Of a DNA stretch of 11,740 nt, positions 1 through 5,912 are shown piece after piece; position 1 is the first letter of the stretch, and each line of letters opens with the position of its first letter. The notes under the pieces are model-generated. The model worked only from the letters and a program-made list of their open reading frames with translations, was not told the origin of the DNA and did no database searches. This DNA is from JBIQLO01 sp044464175 (GTDB lineage Bacteria; Planctomycetota; Phycisphaerae; Tepidisphaerales; Tepidisphaeraceae): NCBI GenBank assembly GCA_044464175.1, contig JBIQLO010000122.1:1-11740 (forward strand), written 5' to 3'. The position numbers were made by a program, and so were the translations under genes.

Positions 1-437
1 TGCGCCGCCCCGCCCGACTGCGTGATCTTCTCGTGCGCCGACTTGCTGAACCAACCGGCCACCACCGTCAGCTTCTTCTGCAGCTCGCCGTTGCCCAGAA
101 TCTTCACCGGCTGGCGATCGTTGGGCACCAGTCCCGCCTCGATCAGCGCCGCCGCATCCACGGTCGTCCCCTCATCGAACCGGTTCAGATCGGCCAGGTT
201 CACCACGTGGAACCGCCGCTCAAAATTCTCGTTGCTGAATCCGCGCTTCGGGAACCGGCGGAAGATCGGCGTCTGGCCCCCTTCATAACCGCGCTTGATG
301 TAGGTGCCGACGCGGGCCTTGCTTCCCTTGTTGCCCCGCCCCGAAGTCTTGCCGCGTCCGCTCGACTCGCCGCGCCCCTTGCGCTGCGACCGCTTGTTCG
401 CCGGAACGCTCGCCGTAATGTCGTGGATCATGCTCAT
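1..437 (-). CDS. rplO: Large-subunit ribosomal protein uL15 (L15), 3' end outside window
   Basis: L15 is a late-assembly 50S protein bound to 23S rRNA. 145 codons are visible and no stop is reached. The basic N-terminal half has the glycine-rich, Arg/Lys-rich run typical of L15 (KGRGESSGRGKTSGRGNKG, about residues 20-38), followed by EGGQTPIFRRFPKRGF. The C-terminal part, with VKILGNGEL and FSKSAHEKI, matches the folded L15 domain. The E. coli protein is 144 residues, so only a few residues are probably missing. ATG at 437 and ATG at 431 are in frame; 437 is used here but 431 is possible, and neither has a clear Shine-Dalgarno. The bases upstream belong to a heptad repeat that separates the gene from rpsE. 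In many bacteria secY follows; that would lie outside the window. Confidence 0.97.
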   Translation of the reverse strand, partial: MSMIHDITASVPANKRSQRKGRGESSGRGKTSGRGNKGSKARVGTYIKRGYEGGQTPIFRRFPKRGFSNENFERRFHVVNLADLNRFDEGTTVDAAALIEAGLVPNDRQPVKILGNGELQKKLTVVAGWFSKSAHEKITQSGGAA

Positions 438-442
438 TGTCT

Positions 443-513
443 TTGTCCGTTGTCCGTCATCCGTTTTCCGCTGCTCGTGATTTCGGACCACGGACCACGG
501 ATCACGGAAAACG
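443..513. repeat. Heptad-periodic inverted repeat, TCCGTNN flavour
   Basis: It fills the rpsE-rplO gap. Ten contiguous 7-bp units can be read on the plus strand: TTGTCCG at 443 and 450, then TCATCCG, TTTTCCG, two variant units, GGACCAC at 485 and 492, GGATCAC and GGAAAAC. The left arm is built on TCCG and the right arm on its complement CGGA. CGTTTTCCG (63-71 of line 401, i.e. 463-471) can pair with CGGAAAACG at 505-513. rpmD would be expected in this gap, but 78 bp cannot hold it. Confidence 0.85.
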
Positions 514-515
514 AT

Positions 516-1268
516 TTATGCTCCCACCAATTCACCCGCGTCCGTCGGCAGTTCCACGCCGCGGCTCTTCTCGACCTGCTCCCGGCTCTGGAGCTGCTGC
601 AGCGCCGCCACGGCCGCCTTCACCAGGTTCTTGGCGCTGGTCGACCCATACGCCTTGGTCAGAATGTCGGTCACTCCCGCCAGTTCAAGCACCGGACGAA
701 CGCTCTTGCCCGCCGTCACGCCCGTGCCCGGACGGGCCGGCACCAAAACCACGGTGCTGGCGCCGCTGGTTCCCTTCACCACGTGCGGGATCGTCGTTCC
801 CTTCAGGTTCACGCGGAACATGCTCTTGCGGGCATCCTTCGTCGCCTTCTCCACCGCCGGAGGCACTTCGTTGGCCTTCCCATAGCCGATCCCCACGCCC
901 CCCTTCCGGTCGCCGGCAATCACCAGCGCGCCGAAACTGAATGTCCGCCCGCCCTTGACCACCTTCGAGCAGCGGTAGATGCGCACCACGGAAGACTCGA
1001 TGCCTCCCTCATCCGGCTCGCTCTCGCGCCCGCGCCCGCCCCGGGGACCGCCACGACCGCCCCGTCCGCCGCCCTGGCCGCGGCCTCGACCGCCGCCTCC
1101 CCCACCGCCACCACCAAAGGTGTGCGCTGGAGCCGGCGGAGGAGCCGCCGGCGCGGGGGCTGCAACCGCCTCCGTCCCGGTCGGCTGCACGTTCGCCGCC
1201 GCCGGTTCGGGCGTTGCCGGGGTCTGCTCTGCGGAAGTCTGCTGATTTTCAGTCTGTTCGTCGGCCAT
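516..1268 (-). CDS. rpsE: Small-subunit ribosomal protein uS5 (S5) with long Gly/Arg-rich N-terminal extension
   Basis: S5 sits near the mRNA entry and decoding region of the 30S subunit and affects translational accuracy. The protein is 250 residues against 166-167 in E. coli. The conserved part starts near residue 90: a double-stranded-RNA-binding-like domain with VVKGGRTFSFGALVIAGD and GIGYGKANEVPPAVEKA, then the C-terminal domain with GTGVTAGKSVRPVLELAG and KAYGSTSAKNLVKA. The first 85-90 residues are extra: an acidic/polar start, a Pro/Ala stretch (about 30-50), nine glycines, and an RGG-like basic segment (about 61-81). The ATG at 1268 has GAGG about nine bases upstream, overlapping the rplR stop, so the two genes are probably translationally coupled (11-bp gap). 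The upstream in-frame ATG at 1283 lies inside rplR and lacks that support. Confidence 0.97.
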   Translation of the reverse strand: MADEQTENQQTSAEQTPATPEPAAANVQPTGTEAVAAPAPAAPPPAPAHTFGGGGGGGGGRGRGQGGGRGGRGGPRGGRGRESEPDEGGIESSVVRIYRCSKVVKGGRTFSFGALVIAGDRKGGVGIGYGKANEVPPAVEKATKDARKSMFRVNLKGTTIPHVVKGTSGASTVVLVPARPGTGVTAGKSVRPVLELAGVTDILTKAYGSTSAKNLVKAAVAALQQLQSREQVEKSRGVELPTDAGELVGA

Positions 1269-1279
1269 ATCCAGTCGCC

Positions 1280-1651
1280 TCAAAATTGCAATCCACCCTC
1301 GCGTGCCGCGTCGGCCAAAGCCTTGACGCGCCCATGATACATTCGCCCGCCGCGATCAAACGCCACCGTCGTGACGCCCGCCGCCTTGGCCCGCTCGGCA
1401 ATCGCCCGCCCCACCGCCTGGGCCGCCGCGATGTTCGCGCCGCTTTTCAGCTCCCCGCGCACATCCGCCACCAGGCTCGAGGCCGTCGCCAGCGTCCGCC
1501 CCGCATGATCGTCCACCAGCTGCGCGTAAATGTGCTTCCCGCTACGATATACGCTCAGGCGCGGACGCTCCGGCGTGCCGAACAGCTTCGACCGCACGCT
1601 CCATTTGCGCCGCTGAAGGCGCGTCTGCTTGAGTTTCTGTTTGTCAGCCAT
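1280..1651 (-). CDS. rplR: Large-subunit ribosomal protein uL18 (L18)
   Basis: L18 binds 5S rRNA together with L5 and helps place it in the central protuberance of the 50S subunit. The predicted product is 123 residues, close to the usual 115-120. Visible family features are the basic N-terminus (RLQRRKWSVRSKLFG), PERPRLSVYRSGKHIYAQLVDD, TLATASS, and the C-terminal VAFDRGGRMYHGRVKALADAAREGGLQF, which is the most conserved part. ATG at 1651 gives the family-like start MADKQKLKQ. An in-frame ATG at 1660 would add three residues. Neither has a recognisable Shine-Dalgarno, because the A/T-rich heptad repeat begins immediately upstream. The gene runs into rpsE with an 11-bp gap. Confidence 0.97.
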   Translation of the reverse strand: MADKQKLKQTRLQRRKWSVRSKLFGTPERPRLSVYRSGKHIYAQLVDDHAGRTLATASSLVADVRGELKSGANIAAAQAVGRAIAERAKAAGVTTVAFDRGGRMYHGRVKALADAAREGGLQF

Positions 1652-1661
1652 GTATGTCATT

Positions 1662-1731
1662 GTTTTTTGCTATTTGTTATTTGTTATTTGCAAACCGCAA
1701 ATAACAAATAACAAAAAACAAATAACAATCT
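1662..1731. repeat. Heptad-periodic inverted repeat, GTTATTT flavour
   Basis: It fills the rplF-rplR gap with ten contiguous heptads on the plus strand, among them GTTATTT at 1676 and 1683 and ACAAATA at 1704 and 1718. Positions 1676-1691 and 1697-1712 are perfect reverse complements (16 bp) around a 5-base centre, AAACC. It contrasts sharply in base composition with the GC-rich genes on both sides. The minus-strand hairpin has no U-run after it, so it does not look like an intrinsic terminator. Confidence 0.9.
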
Positions 1732-1734
1732 CCG

Positions 1735-2289
1735 TTATTTCGCTCCAGCGCCGGCAAACGCCTTGCCCGGCTTGATCTTCACCTGCTCGCCCAGATACCG
1801 GATTCCCTTGCCCTTGTATGGCTCGGGCTTGCGAACCATCCGCACCTCGGCCGCAAACTGGCCCACCCGCTGCTTGTCCGGACCGGCCACATGCACCCGG
1901 TTGGCCCCCTCCAGCGTCACCTGCACATCCCCCGGAATCGGCAGGGTGATCGTGTTGGCGTACCCCACGGACAGAACCAGGGTCTTGCCCTTCTGCTCCG
2001 CCTTGTATCCCACCCCCTGGATCTCCAGCGTCTTCTGATACCCCTGCGTCACGCCCGTCACCATATTGGCCAGCAACGCGCGGGTCAAACCGTGCAGCGC
2101 CTTGCTCTCCTTCTGGTCATCCGGCCGCGACACCACCAACTGCTTGGCCGCTTCGTCCAGCTTCACCTCGATCCGGGGATGCACACGCAGCTCCAGCTTC
2201 CCCTTGGGCCCTTCCATCTTCACCAGATGGTCCTGGACCGCGACTTTGGCGCCGGCGATGGGAACGGGTTTTTTTCCAATACGACTCAT
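1735..2289 (-). CDS. rplF: Large-subunit ribosomal protein uL6 (L6)
   Basis: L6 binds 23S rRNA near the sarcin-ricin loop and the factor-binding site. The 184-residue product is a little longer than E. coli L6 (177). It starts MSRIGKKPVPI, a family hallmark, has the two repeated L6 domains (roughly 10-82 and 83-165), GYQKTLEIQGVGYKA in the second, and the signature PEPYKGKGIRYLGEQVKIKPGK near the C-terminus, ending in a short Ala/Gly tail. ATG at 2289 is chosen because it gives the standard N-terminus; the upstream in-frame start would add 14 residues encoded by repeat DNA. No Shine-Dalgarno is visible upstream. Heptad repeats lie on both sides of the gene. Confidence 0.97.
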   Translation of the reverse strand: MSRIGKKPVPIAGAKVAVQDHLVKMEGPKGKLELRVHPRIEVKLDEAAKQLVVSRPDDQKESKALHGLTRALLANMVTGVTQGYQKTLEIQGVGYKAEQKGKTLVLSVGYANTITLPIPGDVQVTLEGANRVHVAGPDKQRVGQFAAEVRMVRKPEPYKGKGIRYLGEQVKIKPGKAFAGAGAK

Positions 2290-2300
2290 GACTGTTATTT

Positions 2301-2365
2301 TCGATTTTGATTCCCGATTCCGGACGCTCACTCAGTCCAAAATCCAAAACCCAAAACCCAAAATC
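2301..2365. repeat. Heptad-periodic repeat, CCAAAA flavour
   Basis: It lies in the rpsH-rplF gap. Nine contiguous heptads in one phase on the plus strand: TCGATTT at 2301, TGATTCC, CGATTCC, GGACGCT, a variant unit, then TCCAAAA at 2336 and 2343 and CCCAAAA at 2350 and 2357. The arms are only loosely complementary (TTTTGG-type against CCAAAA-type), so the 7-bp period is clearer than the hairpin. Confidence 0.8.
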
Positions 2366-2371
2366 TCCTCG

Positions 2372-2770
2372 TTAGCTTACCGTGCACAACAATTCGCCGC
2401 CGACGTTGTTCTGCCGGGCCAGGCGGTCGCTCATCACGCCCTTGCTGGTGCTCACCACGGCGATCCCCATGCCGCTGAGCACCCGCGGCAGGTCATCCAC
2501 CTTGCGATACACCCGCCGACCCGGCTTGCTCGCCCGGTCCAGCGTGTGAATCACCTTGTCGCCGCTGAGCGAATACTTCAGCTTGATGCGGATCTGCCCC
2601 TGGGCGTCGCCTTCGATGATGTCCACATCCTCGATATATCCCTCATCCTTGAGGACCCGGGCGATGCCTTCGCAGATTTTACTGCGGGGCGCCAGCACCA
2701 TGCGCCGCCCCACCCGGTTGGCGTTGCGGATTCGCGTCAGCATGTCAGCGATGGGATCTTGGTTGTTCAT
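2372..2770 (-). CDS. rpsH: Small-subunit ribosomal protein uS8 (S8)
   Basis: S8 is a primary 16S rRNA-binding protein of the central domain. In E. coli it also represses the spc operon by binding its mRNA near rplE. The product is 132 residues (E. coli 130). It begins MNNQDPIADMLTRIRNANRV, as in the family, and the C-terminal RNA-binding signature GIAVVSTSKGVMSDRLARQNNVGGELLCTVS is intact. SKPGRRVYRKVDDLPRVLSGMG precedes it. ATG at 2770 is supported by the conserved N-terminus; a GGAG lies about 14 bases upstream, farther than ideal. I did not find an obvious S8-binding mimic near rplE, but it cannot be ruled out by eye. Confidence 0.97.
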   Translation of the reverse strand: MNNQDPIADMLTRIRNANRVGRRMVLAPRSKICEGIARVLKDEGYIEDVDIIEGDAQGQIRIKLKYSLSGDKVIHTLDRASKPGRRVYRKVDDLPRVLSGMGIAVVSTSKGVMSDRLARQNNVGGELLCTVS

Positions 2771-2799
2771 TGCTTTTTCGATACTCCACTTGAGCTTGA

Positions 2800-2834
2800 A
2801 ATTGCCCTTGCCAGTCTCATTTCAGACCGCAATT
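2800..2834. repeat. Imperfect inverted repeat between rpsN and rpsH
   Basis: AATTGC at 2800-2805 pairs with GCAATT at 2829-2834, and inside it GTCT (2814-2817) pairs with AGAC (2824-2827). It may be a decayed member of the gap-filling repeats. Its right edge overlaps the rpsN stop codon, and no U-run follows on the minus strand. Confidence 0.5.
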
Positions 2835-3103
2835 CACCAGCTCGCCTTCTTCATTCCCGGGATCTTCCCCGCCAGCGCCAGCTCCCGCAGCATGATCCGC
2901 GAAACCTTGAACTTCCGCAGCACGCCCCGCGAACGCCCCGTCAGCAGGCAGCGGTTGTGCGAGCGCGTCGGGCTCGAATCCCGCGGCAGCTTCGCCAGCG
3001 CCGCGTAGTTCTTCTCCTTCTTCAGCTGCCGGCGCACCTCGGCATATCGTGCCACCGTCTCCTCACGCCGCTTCTGTTTCGCCACCCAGGCCTTTGTCGC
3101 CAT
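2834..3103 (-). CDS. rpsN: Small-subunit ribosomal protein uS14 (S14), form without zinc ribbon
   Basis: S14 belongs to the 30S head and is needed for late assembly. The product is 89 residues. The conserved C-terminal half reads LPRDSSPTRSHNRCLLTGRSRGVLRKFKVSRIMLRELALAGKIPGMKKASW. Only one cysteine is seen, so the CxxC...CxxC zinc site of the C-plus type is absent; this is the C-minus type. At 89 residues it is longer than the short zinc form (about 61) and shorter than E. coli S14 (101), because the middle segment is reduced. The ATG at 3103 has AGGA about nine bases upstream, at the edge of the repeat that fills the gap to rplE. Confidence 0.97.
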   Translation of the reverse strand: MATKAWVAKQKRREETVARYAEVRRQLKKEKNYAALAKLPRDSSPTRSHNRCLLTGRSRGVLRKFKVSRIMLRELALAGKIPGMKKASW

Positions 3104-3110
3104 GATATTT

Positions 3111-3194
3111 GTCCTGTTATTGGTGATTTGTTATCCGTCATTTGTCACACTGGCTTATTTCTTTCAACCAAGGACAAACAACAAATAACAATCA
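3111..3194. repeat. Heptad-periodic inverted repeat, GTNATNN flavour
   Basis: It fills the rplE-rpsN gap. The left arm on the plus strand has consecutive units GTTATTG (3116), GTGATTT, GTTATCC, GTCATTT (3137) and a fifth variant. The right arm has ACAAACA (3174), ACAAATA and ACAATCA. The right arm ends in the same AACAAATAACAATC string as the element in the rplF-rplR gap. About 24 non-repeated bases separate the arms. Confidence 0.8.
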
Positions 3195-3195
3195 T

Positions 3196-3885
3196 CTACT
3201 CTTTCTTGTTCTCATCCTGCAGCGGCATTCCAAACTGCCGCAGCAGCGCCCGGCCCTGCTCCACATTCCGCGCCGTCGTCACCATCGTGATGTTCATCCC
3301 CTGCTGGAACGTCACCGCCGCCGCATCCACCTCCGGAAACACCGTCTGTTCGGTGAATCCGAAGTTGTAGTTCCCCGAGGCGTCAAACCCGCTGGCCCGC
3401 AGGCCCCGGAAGTCCTTCACGCGCGGAATCGCCAGGTTGATCAGGCGGTCCAGAAACTCATACATCCGCCCGCCCCGCAGCGTCACCTTCAACCCCGTCT
3501 CCTGACCCTCGCGCACCTTGAAGTTGGCCACGCTCTTCTTCGCCTTGCAGCGCACCGGCTTCTGCCCGGCGATCACCGCCAGCTCCTTCTCCGCCTGCTC
3601 CAGCTTCCCCTTCTCGCCGGCCGTCACCGCCTTGCCCAGCCCCATGGAGATCACGATCTTCTCCAGCTTCGGCACCGCGTTGACGTTCTTCACGCCCAGC
3701 GACTCACGCAGTGCCGGCGCGATCTCGTTCTGGTACTTCACCTTCAGACGCGGCGGCGGCGCCGGCTCCTGGCTCACGGCCTCATCGACCGCGGCCGTCT
3801 CGGCCGCTTCCGCCCGCGGCTTGCGGGCCTTCTTCTGCGCGCCGCCCTTGGCCTGCTTCTTATTGTCCTGTTTCTGCTCTGCCAT
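3196..3885 (-). CDS. rplE: Large-subunit ribosomal protein uL5 (L5) with Lys/Ala-rich N-terminal extension
   Basis: L5 binds 5S rRNA and forms part of the central protuberance, contacting S13 and the P-site tRNA. The product is 229 residues against 179 in E. coli. The core begins near residue 46 (RLKVKYQNEIAPALRESLG) and keeps PKLEKIVISMGLG, ELAVIAGQKPVRCKAKKSVANFKVREG, LRGGRMYEFLDRLINLAIPRVKDFRGL and the C-terminal MNITMVTTARNVEQGRALLRQFGMPL. The first 45 residues are extra: a lysine-rich segment (about 5-24), an Ala/Glu segment, then PAPPP. ATG at 3885 has GAGG five to six bases upstream, which supports this start and so the extension. The gap to the upstream rplX is 25 bp. Confidence 0.97.
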   Translation of the reverse strand: MAEQKQDNKKQAKGGAQKKARKPRAEAAETAAVDEAVSQEPAPPPRLKVKYQNEIAPALRESLGVKNVNAVPKLEKIVISMGLGKAVTAGEKGKLEQAEKELAVIAGQKPVRCKAKKSVANFKVREGQETGLKVTLRGGRMYEFLDRLINLAIPRVKDFRGLRASGFDASGNYNFGFTEQTVFPEVDAAAVTFQQGMNITMVTTARNVEQGRALLRQFGMPLQDENKKE

Positions 3886-3910
3886 GACTGCCTCGTTGAC
3901 CTCTGTCGCC

Positions 3911-4240
3911 TTACTTGCCCGAGACCGCACCCAGGTCCGTCCCGCCGTTCACCGCGATCCGGTGCTTGCGCCCCTCCCGCTCCTCAAACCGCACCCGCGT
4001 CGGCTTGCCCGTCGCCGGATCCACCGGCATCACGTTGCTGATGTGGATCGGGGCGTCCTTCTGAATGCGCCCGCCCTGAGGCGTACGCTGCGAGGGACGC
4101 ACATGTTTCCACACCCGGTGAATCCCCTCCACCACCACCCGGTCCTTCTCGGCCAGGATCCGCAGCACGCGCCCGGTCCGTCCCTTGTCCGCGCCCGCGA
4201 TCACCATCACCGTGTCGCCTGTCTTGATTCGCTGTGCCAT
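3911..4240 (-). CDS. rplX: Large-subunit ribosomal protein uL24 (L24)
   Basis: L24 is an assembly initiator that binds the 5' region of 23S rRNA near the exit tunnel. The product is 109 residues (E. coli 104). The KOW motif is clear at about residues 5-31 (IKTGDTVMVIAGADKGRTGRVL). It is followed by VVVEGIHRVWKHVRPSQRTPQGG, the conserved PIHISNVMPVDPATGKPTRVRF segment and a basic tail. ATG at 4240 gives the family-like start MAQRIKTGD; an upstream in-frame start at 4282 would overlap rplN. A purine-rich AAGGCGGA sits just upstream. Gaps of 34 bp to rplN and 25 bp to rplE suggest tight cotranscription. Confidence 0.97.
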   Translation of the reverse strand: MAQRIKTGDTVMVIAGADKGRTGRVLRILAEKDRVVVEGIHRVWKHVRPSQRTPQGGRIQKDAPIHISNVMPVDPATGKPTRVRFEEREGRKHRIAVNGGTDLGAVSGK

Positions 4241-4274
4241 TGTTCCGCCTTGCTTCTGTTCCGATGCCCTGGCC

Positions 4275-4661
4275 TCAGACAACCTCGCTGGCCAGCGAGA
4301 CGATCTTCATGAAGTTCCGATCACGCAGCTCACGCGCCACCGCCCCGAAAATGCGCGTCCCACGCGGGTTGTTCTCATTGTCGATCACCACCGCCGCGTT
4401 CCGGTCGAACCGCACATAGCTCCCGTCCGACCGACGGATCGGATGGCTCGTCCGCACCACCACGCAACGCACCACCTCGCCCTGCTTCACGTCCCCGGCG
4501 GGAATCGACTTCTTCACCGCGCAGATGATGATGTCCCCGATCCCGGCCGTGCGGCGCTTGAACCGCCCGCTGCTGGTCGAGCCCCCCAGCACGCGAATAC
4601 ACATCGCCCGCTTGGCGCCGGTGTTGTCGGCAATGTCCACAACCGTTTGCTGCTGAATCAT
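4275..4661 (-). CDS. rplN: Large-subunit ribosomal protein uL14 (L14)
   Basis: L14 lies at the subunit interface and forms an intersubunit bridge; in many bacteria it is also the target of the silencing factor RsfS. The product is 128 residues (E. coli 123). It starts MIQQQTVVDIADNTGAKRAMCIRVLGGS, a near-invariant opening, and keeps GDIIICAVKKSIPAG, VVVRTSHPIRRSDGSYVRFDRNAAVVIDNENNPRGTRIFGAVARELR and FMKIVSLASEVV. ATG at 4661 is fixed by this N-terminus; a weak GGGA is nine bases upstream. In E. coli rplN opens the spc operon; here a repeat-filled gap of about 100 bp separates it from rpsQ, and I see no convincing promoter there. Confidence 0.98.
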   Translation of the reverse strand: MIQQQTVVDIADNTGAKRAMCIRVLGGSTSSGRFKRRTAGIGDIIICAVKKSIPAGDVKQGEVVRCVVVRTSHPIRRSDGSYVRFDRNAAVVIDNENNPRGTRIFGAVARELRDRNFMKIVSLASEVV

Positions 4662-4674
4662 GATCGTCCCAGTT

Positions 4675-4760
4675 CATTTTGGACCCTGGATCGCGGACGC
4701 CGGACTCTCGCCCGATCCGCCCCGGCAATCCAAAATCACAAATCCAAAATCCAAAATACG
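4675..4760. repeat. Heptad-periodic inverted repeat, CAAAATC flavour
   Basis: It fills the rpsQ-rplN gap. Twelve contiguous heptads stay in one phase on the plus strand: CATTTTG at 4675, GACCCTG, GATCGCG, GACGCCG, GACTCTC, two variable units, GGCAATC, then CAAAATC (4731), ACAAATC, CAAAATC (4745) and CAAAATA. TTTTGGA near the left end is complementary to the TCCAAAA units at the right. A similar word set occurs in the rpsH-rplF gap. Confidence 0.85.
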
Positions 4761-4762
4761 CC

Positions 4763-5116
4763 CTACCGCTTCTCCGGGGCCTTCCCCGTCATCACTTCCT
4801 CGGCCGACACCTGCACCGCACGCTCCGGCGCCTTGCGGACGATCCGCAGCAGCCGATGATGCTTGGTCTTGCTCAGCGGCCGGCACTCGGCGATCTCCAC
4901 CGTGTCCCCCTCCCGCGCCTCGTTCTTGTCGTCCTGCGCGTGCAGCACCGTCCGCCGCTTCAGGTACTTGCCGTACTTCGGGTGCCGCATCTGATAGTCC
5001 ACGACGACCTTGATCGTCTTGTCGGCCTTGTCCGATGCCACCACCCCGATGATCTTGCGCAGCAGCGCCCGCTGCTGGACCGTCTTCACGTCTGTTTCCG
5101 TCGCCGTTTGCGTCAT
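4763..5116 (-). CDS. rpsQ: Small-subunit ribosomal protein uS17 (S17), extended at both ends
   Basis: S17 is a primary 16S rRNA-binding protein with an OB fold, needed early in 30S assembly. The product is 117 residues against 84 in E. coli. The OB-fold core spans about 19-94: RKIIGVVASDKADKTIKVVVDYQMRHPKYGKYLKRRTVLHAQDDKNEAREGDTVEIAECRPLSKTKHHRLLRIV. Roughly 18 residues precede it and 23 follow (ending TGKAPEKR). The signature GDTVEIAECRPLSKTK is intact. ATG at 5116 is the only plausible start in frame; the Shine-Dalgarno is weak. The upstream rpmC stop is 25 bp away, while the downstream gap to rplN holds a repeat. Confidence 0.97.
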   Translation of the reverse strand: MTQTATETDVKTVQQRALLRKIIGVVASDKADKTIKVVVDYQMRHPKYGKYLKRRTVLHAQDDKNEAREGDTVEIAECRPLSKTKHHRLLRIVRKAPERAVQVSAEEVMTGKAPEKR

Positions 5117-5141
5117 GGTTCTACTCGCTTCTGGAACTGCC

Positions 5142-5363
5142 TCACGCCTGTTGCGGCTGCTGGGCCTGATCCTTCTGTATGGTCCGCTGCCGAAGGACCG
5201 TCTTGAGCCGGGCGATTTCCCGCCGCGTCTTGCGCAGCTGCGTCGGATCCTCCAGCTTCTCCGTCACCGCCTGGCTCCGCAGATCGAACAGGTGCCGCCG
5301 GCGCTCCACCAGCGCCGCCTCCAACTGCTCCTCCGGCTTCTCTCGCATTTCTTTCACCGTCAT
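5142..5363 (-). CDS. rpmC: Large-subunit ribosomal protein uL29 (L29)
   Basis: L29 is a small helical 50S protein at the tunnel exit, next to L23, where it contacts SRP and trigger factor. The product is 73 residues, within the 60-75 range. It has two predicted helices: MTVKEMREKPEEQLEAALVERRRHLFDLRSQAVTEKLEDPTQLRKTRREIARLKTVLRQR, with the family pattern LFDLRxQ and RxxRREIARLKTVL, and then a Gln-rich tail (PQQA). ATG at 5363 is preferred to the in-frame ATG at 5384, because GGAG sits eight bases upstream of it. The gene has short gaps to rplP (33 bp) and rpsQ (25 bp), so L16-L29-S17 form a compact block. Confidence 0.96.
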   Translation of the reverse strand: MTVKEMREKPEEQLEAALVERRRHLFDLRSQAVTEKLEDPTQLRKTRREIARLKTVLRQRTIQKDQAQQPQQA

Positions 5364-5396
5364 TCCGTTACTCCAGCTCAGCAACCAGCATTGTTC

Positions 5397-5819
5397 CTAC
5401 GCCACCGCGTGACGGCGATGCACGAACCGCGTCTGCACCGGCATCTTGTGCGCCACACGCGCCAGCGCCCGCTTGGCCGTCGGCTCGTCCACCCCGCTGA
5501 TCTCAAACAAAATCGTTCCCGGCTTCACCACCGCCACCCAGAACTCCGGCTCCCCCTTGCCTTTGCCCATGCGCGTCTCCAGCGGCTTGCTCGACACCGG
5601 CTTGTGCGGGAAAATCCGGATGAACACCCGCCCCTCACGCCGCAGAAAGTGGCTGCACGCCACGCGCCCGGCCTCGATCTGCCGCGCCGTGATCCATGAC
5701 GGCTCCAGGCTCTGAAGCCCGTAATCCCCGAACGACACCGTGTTCCCACGCGTCGCGTTCCCCTTGATCTTGCCGCGCTGGCTTTTGCGATATTTAACCC
5801 GCTTGGGCATCAATGGCAT
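5397..5819 (-). CDS. rplP: Large-subunit ribosomal protein uL16 (L16)
   Basis: L16 organises the A site of the 50S subunit. The product is 140 residues (E. coli 136). It starts MPLMPKRVKYRKSQRGKIKGNATRGN, the usual basic N-terminus. It keeps FGDYGLQSLEPSWITARQIEAGRVA, GRVFIRIFPHKPVSSKPLETRMGKGKGEPEFWVAVVKPGTILFEISGV and the family C-terminus AKRALARVAHKMPVQTRFVHR. ATG at 5819 is chosen because GAGGTG lies five to six bases upstream; in-frame ATG at 5810 is also possible and TTG at 5831 is less likely. The RGKGKGxPEFW motif contains the arginine hydroxylated in E. coli (RMGKG); that residue is present. A heptad inverted repeat fills the gap to rpsC. Confidence 0.97.
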   Translation of the reverse strand: MPLMPKRVKYRKSQRGKIKGNATRGNTVSFGDYGLQSLEPSWITARQIEAGRVACSHFLRREGRVFIRIFPHKPVSSKPLETRMGKGKGEPEFWVAVVKPGTILFEISGVDEPTAKRALARVAHKMPVQTRFVHRRHAVA

Positions 5820-5833
5820 AACACACCTCAATC

Positions 5834-5907
5834 ATTCGTGATCCGTGGTCCGCTGCCCGTGATCCGTGATCTTTCGGACCACGGGCAACGGACCACGGAC
5901 TACGATG
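5834..5907. repeat. Heptad-periodic inverted repeat, TCCGTGN flavour
   Basis: It fills the rpsC-rplP gap. Ten contiguous heptads on the plus strand: ATTCGTG (5834), ATCCGTG, GTCCGCT, GCCCGTG, ATCCGTG, ATCTTTC, GGACCAC (5876), GGGCAAC, GGACCAC, GGACTAC. The arms match unit by unit: the odd unit GCTGCCC on the left faces GGGCAAC on the right. The rplP Shine-Dalgarno lies just outside the element. Confidence 0.88.
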
Positions 5908-5912
5908 ACTCT

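Noticed and set aside
443..513. CRISPR-like array
   Set aside because: Units are 7 bp, adjacent and inverted between arms; there are no 25-40 bp repeats with unique spacers and no cas genes.
33..1337. Long plus-strand open frame of 434 codons
   Set aside because: It lies antisense to rplO and rpsE and reads as Arg/His/Leu/Pro-rich low-complexity protein; it is a by-product of GC-rich codon use on the other strand.
3142..4041. Plus-strand open frame of 299 codons opposite rplE and rplX
   Set aside because: No family features, Arg/His/Leu-rich, fully overlaps two clear ribosomal genes.
4662..4762. Start of a separate spc operon with its own promoter before rplN
   Set aside because: The gap is taken up by a heptad repeat and no -35/-10 pair was found on the minus strand.
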